Source: Erythrocercus mccallii
Taxonomy: Eukaryota > Chordata > Aves > Passeriformes > Dicruridae
DNA length: 64,000 nt
Direction of reading: 5' to 3'
Assembly: GCA_013397435.1 (NCBI GenBank)
Contig: VZRG01001688.1
Location: 95,662-159,661, forward strand
Both the position numbers and the translations under genes were made by a program. Shown here piece by piece: positions 60,444-64,000 of this stretch (position 1 is the stretch's first letter; every line of letters begins with the position of its first letter). Below the pieces are notes generated by a model that was given only the letters and a program-made list of their open reading frames with translations, did not search any database and was not told the origin of the DNA.

Positions 60444-60939
60444 CTTCTGTAGATGTTGTCATTAACCTTTATCTGTAATCTGGAGCCCTAACAACTTAAA
60501 GCATTACCAGTAGAGACATTAAATACCAACTCTCTTTCCCAGCTGTGCTCATATCATCCAAATATTCTGTTCCAATAAACAAGTCAGTGGTGTGTAAATC
60601 TTTTTACAAGGCACTGAAGGTGAAAAATACATACTTTAGATGGGCTCAAGCAGCTAAACAACAGCTATGTTATAGCGGCATTATAATCTCCCCAAAGTAT
60701 TACGGGATAGCATGAAATCATTCTTCTGCAAGAGAAGGATAAATAACACTCATTAAAATATCTTCTCCTGTATTGGGCAGGTCAAACCAGAATAGCGTTA
60801 ATGATCCAGACTCAGGAAAAGAAGCCAGTTTAAGAACACCCCAAATAATAAGTGTCTCAGTCTTCTGTTTCTTATTTTGTGTAAGCTTCTTTTTTTGATT
60901 TTTAAGGCAAGAGTCTTGCAGCTTGGGTCCTCCTGCATT

Positions 60940-61120
60940 TCAATGAAGCATTATTTTATGCAAAGTCAAAGTCAGTAGCGGAAGGAAGAGAGAATGGGAA
61001 AGCTGGTGAGCACTGCTGGTCTCTGCGCGAGTGTGACTGGACCGTCCGTGGCCCCAGGGCTGGGGCTCCACCGTGATGTAGCCATTGATGATGCGGATCT
61101 GGGGAGGAGGATCAGTAGCA
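60940..61120 (-). CDS. Candidate terminal exon of an unrecognised minus-strand gene
   Basis: On the minus strand a strong acceptor (TTCTTCTCTTGCCTTGCAG, ending at 61121) is followed by one base completing a codon, then 59 codons and TGA at 60942-60940. The peptide starts ATDPPPQIRIINGYITVEPQ, continues through WGHGRSSHTRAETSSAH and ends in a mostly hydrophobic stretch (LFLPLLTLTLH) close to the C terminus. Third positions in the first half are mostly G or C, unlike the AT-rich surroundings, and CpGs are present. The hydrophobic end could be a GPI-attachment signal, but it carries three His and a Lys, so this is speculative. I do not recognise the protein. Earlier exons would lie to the right, and I found none with confidence by 64000. 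Confidence 0.33.
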
Positions 61121-61121
61121 C

Positions 61122-62415
61122 TGCAAGGCAAGAGAAGAACATCAGTCCTGACCCAGACCACACAACTGCCCAACAGCCACAGAGCAACAGGTGGTCAGCA
61201 TCTGTGATCCACTGTCAGTTTTCTGGGCCCACATGAATGGTCTCTTGTACAAGTAACACACTGACCAAAACTCTGTGTCTCCTAAATGGCAGAGTGCTGT
61301 CTTGTCCCTTCCTCACACACGTGGACAGTTCCCACACCAGCCCAAGGATGAGGTGCTACCCAGCCAAACTGTGAAGTAGATTTGAGGAACAGCAAAGAGA
61401 CTGAGAAGGGTGATGACAGCACCAAAACACCTGCCCTGTCTCAAGTCTACCCAGCCTGCCCATTGCTCTCACACAGTCAGTCAGCCCCTGTCAGCTAAGC
61501 AGAAAATAGACAAGAACAAATCAAGTGTTGTTGCAGAGGAGTGTCACTGCAAGGGCACTTGTTGAGTACAGCTGGAGTGAGGCACCTGTTTCTGAGTACA
61601 TCTTCCTCAGCCATGCTTCACATCCCTTCACATCACACCTTGTTCCTGTACCGCATCATCTCTTCCACAGGTCAGGAATTACAAAGATTTACATGACATA
61701 CTTTAAGCAGAGGAAGAATGGCTTCCAGAAACACATCCCAGATCACCACATTCCAGAGTATCTCCCAGTGGTAGAGAGTACTCTGACAACGTGATGAACA
61801 AGAACTGAATTAGAGCATACATCAGCTGAGCTCCCATAATGGCAATACATGATGGAGGAGAGAAATTTGTATGCTCCAGGCTGCTAACACCAACTGACCT
61901 GAACTGGGGGAGATCACACACCACAGCAGGCCAAGAGTCAAAAGGGACAAATACTCCACAGGATGTTGTTCTCTTTGGCAACAGACTGAAAGCAATACTT
62001 GATACCACAGCTGCACAACTGACATAAACCCTAGGACTACATGGTGCTGTGTAGAATCTTTACAAAACTAAAAGCAAGTCCACCTGGCAAATACAAAACC
62101 CAAGTAATTTCTTCTGCACCCAATCCTCAGCTGCTATGCACCATTCTTGCCTTATTTCAGTCCATTAAGCAAAAATGCTTGGGGAAATTGAAGGCAATTA
62201 CTATCCTTTTTAAAAACACTTTACTCTTCCTTACTCAAAGGGCTCCCCAGAAGATCTGAACAAAAGCCAGAGAGAAGCCAGCTGGCAGCACATCAAGGAA
62301 ATACAGCCGGCAGCTGACGCACGGAGGGGCACAAACCAAGGCCATTCTGACAAGCCCACTACAACACTATTAAATCACTTGAGCTGCACCTTTCACATTT
62401 TCAGGCTCACAGGAG
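61122..62415. other. Possible intron or upstream flank of the minus-strand candidate
   Basis: About 1.3 kb, less AT-rich than the central desert. The open frames at 61525-61794 (+) and 61703-62025 (-) show no known domain, and no splice-bounded exon was supported. Confidence 0.4.
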
Positions 62416-62480
62416 AAATCATAGAATTATGTAGGTTGGAAAAGACCTTTAAGGTCATCAAGCCCATCTGTAAACCTGAA
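62416..62480 (-). mobile_element. CR1 LINE 3' terminus, very short, minus strand
   Basis: AATCATAGAATTATGTAGG followed by TTGGAAAAGACCTTTAAGG and TCATCAAGCCCATC is the reverse complement of a CR1 3' end (subfamily with the GTTGGAAAAGACC form). Only about 65 bases are clear. Confidence 0.75.
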
Positions 62481-64000
62481 AGCTGTGAATGGCCCATTCG
62501 TAAGAAACCCGACAGCTTTACCTGTGTCTGCACACTCCGAGGAATGTTTAAAGAGCTGAGACTCCCAGGCAGACATGCCCTGCACAGGCGAGCTGGAGCC
62601 CAGAGGTGCTGGATTTCCCTGGGAAGGGAAATGGGCTGCGAGGTGGGGCTGTCAGCCCAGCCTGGCAGTGGCACAGGCGCTGTAGCAGAGCCCAGCAGAC
62701 AACCCGGGCTTTACAAGAAGACCAGGGCATGCGTGGGGCTCCCACCTGAGGGACAGCTGCCTTCCCTCAGCACTATGGGCACAGCAACCTCACAGGCATC
62801 CTTTGTCTTTCCCAGCACTGCCATGCAACATCTCGATCTCCAGACATTCAAGCTCTTCTCTGCTGCTAAGGAGTTGCCCCTACAAAGCACCTGTCACCTA
62901 GCACCACTCACCTCAGGTAAGTTGCTAGCACAAAGGAGGACTTATACAGTAGGGGAAGAAAGGAAACATACAAAGAAGAAAAGAAAAGCAGCATTTGCTG
63001 CTCCCATATTTATGAGTAGGCTGCCATCATTTGCTTTGCTTTTGCCTCACTACTGCCTGGCAGTACTTGAAATCTAGTATGCAGCCCTAATGTGCCTTCA
63101 ATCTGGTCACAGTAGCACATCTTCCCATCTTCCCTCTTCTTTTGAAGGCTTGATACTGCAAGTGCACAGGTATCTTAGAGTCACTGCCCATTGACTTTCT
63201 CAGCTTTGTGGGAGCAGCTGCATATGAAACACTGAACATGGCACTGTGCAGAGAGGGTGGCACATTAAGACAGACATTCCTTAGCACTTCTACTAAACAG
63301 ACTTTCAACAGAAACTCCAAAAATCCATTAATAATCAGCCAGTATCAACTACATTAATAGGAAGTAAACAGTACACTTAGAAACAAAATCAAGTGCGATC
63401 AGTATAGGATTTGTTATACTGGTGCATCTTCGACTGTTTGTAGGTCTGTCAGAGGACATGTTCCATGAGCATTTGTCTCCCTTTGTCTCCCAAATACATA
63501 TAAGGTTGAAGGAAGGAGCAGAGAAGGGAATGTGGTCTAAAAAATCTGACAGTAGCTGAATTCCTCAAACAGAACAGCTGCTGCAGTGACTTGTGGCCAG
63601 CCTGAGCCATGTATCACTCACAGCAGTGGTACAATTAGGATGCAGGGACCTGACAGGAAAGGCATAGGAGAACCCTGCTATACTCAGTAACTTAGGGAGC
63701 AGGAAGAAGTATTCTTCAAAGGGGAAAAATCCAAATAATGTACAGGCTCTATTTCAAGAACTGTCAGACTCTTCTCCATCAGCCCAGCCTGTCTGGTTGT
63801 TTATAGCATTACAAAAATTTATTGCCTTCAACCTGAGTAGGGTAGAGATACAGACACCCAAAGTACAAAAGAAATCAGATTTGGGCATGTGTATTATCTC
63901 ACAGGAGGAAAACATTAAGGTATACATTCAGCTACAGGCCCAAGAATAGGTAGTGAGAGAGAAATTGGCTTGCCTTTTTTTTTTTTTTTTTTTTTTTTTT
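62481..64000. other. Right flank; no gene supported
   Basis: A 232-codon plus-strand frame (62379-63077) begins in and next to the CR1 fragment and has no recognisable domain; a minus-strand frame overlaps it. A donor-like CAGGTAAG motif at 62914-62921 has no partner. The window ends in a T run. Confidence 0.4.
63975..64000. repeat. Poly(T) run of at least 26 at the window end
   Basis: Twenty-six T residues run to the last base. They could be the reverse-strand poly(A) tail of a retroposon continuing beyond the window, or a simple homopolymer. Confidence 0.85.

Noticed and set aside
62379..63077. 232-codon plus-strand open frame
   Set aside because: It starts at the edge of a CR1 fragment, has no recognisable domain, and is matched by open frames on the other strand in a GC-richer patch.
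1..64000. CRISPR array, rRNA, tRNA or bacterial operon
   Set aside because: No regularly spaced repeats, no cloverleaf or rRNA sequence was recognised, and the DNA is clearly vertebrate.

Overview
The window is vertebrate nuclear DNA and almost certainly avian, probably a songbird. It has spliced GT-AG exons, long AT-rich non-coding stretches, many truncated CR1 LINEs and solo LTRs of families I know from bird genomes. One protein-coding locus is secure: the last two exons of CHRNA8, the neuronal nicotinic acetylcholine receptor alpha-8 subunit, a gene known from birds and absent from placental mammals. No bacterial-type genes, CRISPR arrays, rRNA or tRNA genes were seen.

Layout. Positions 1-970 are intron. 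The CHRNA8 exon carrying M3 lies at 971-1080 (+). A 5.3 kb intron follows, holding an antisense solo LTR at 4359-4958. The terminal coding exon (cytoplasmic loop, M4, stop) is at 6414-6935, with a 3' UTR ending near 7470. From there to about 60.4 kb I see no convincing coding exon. This gene-poor stretch holds CR1 LINE remnants (22.6-23.8, 36.7-38.5, 42.1, 42.9-44.1, 45.4-46.3, 50.7-51.1, 59.1-59.3 and 62.4 kb) and LTRs (29.9-30.5, 48.8-49.7, 51.6-52.1, 55.0-55.7 and 55.8-56.3 kb, with weaker candidates near 38.9 and 54.8 kb). A few simple repeats are also present, including a perfect (AACCA)16 array inside a CR1 tail.

From about 60.4 kb to the end the sequence becomes more GC-rich. A minus-strand open segment at 60940-61120 has a strong splice acceptor, a stop codon and a downstream poly(A) signal. 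It is a candidate last exon of a converging gene whose remaining exons would lie to the right, but I do not recognise its product.

I did not find a previously undescribed multi-gene system. The most useful items are the CHRNA8 3' end, the unrecognised minus-strand exon, the intact LTR with matching target-site duplications, and the decay pattern of the CR1 copies. Family names and comparisons are from memory, not from alignment.
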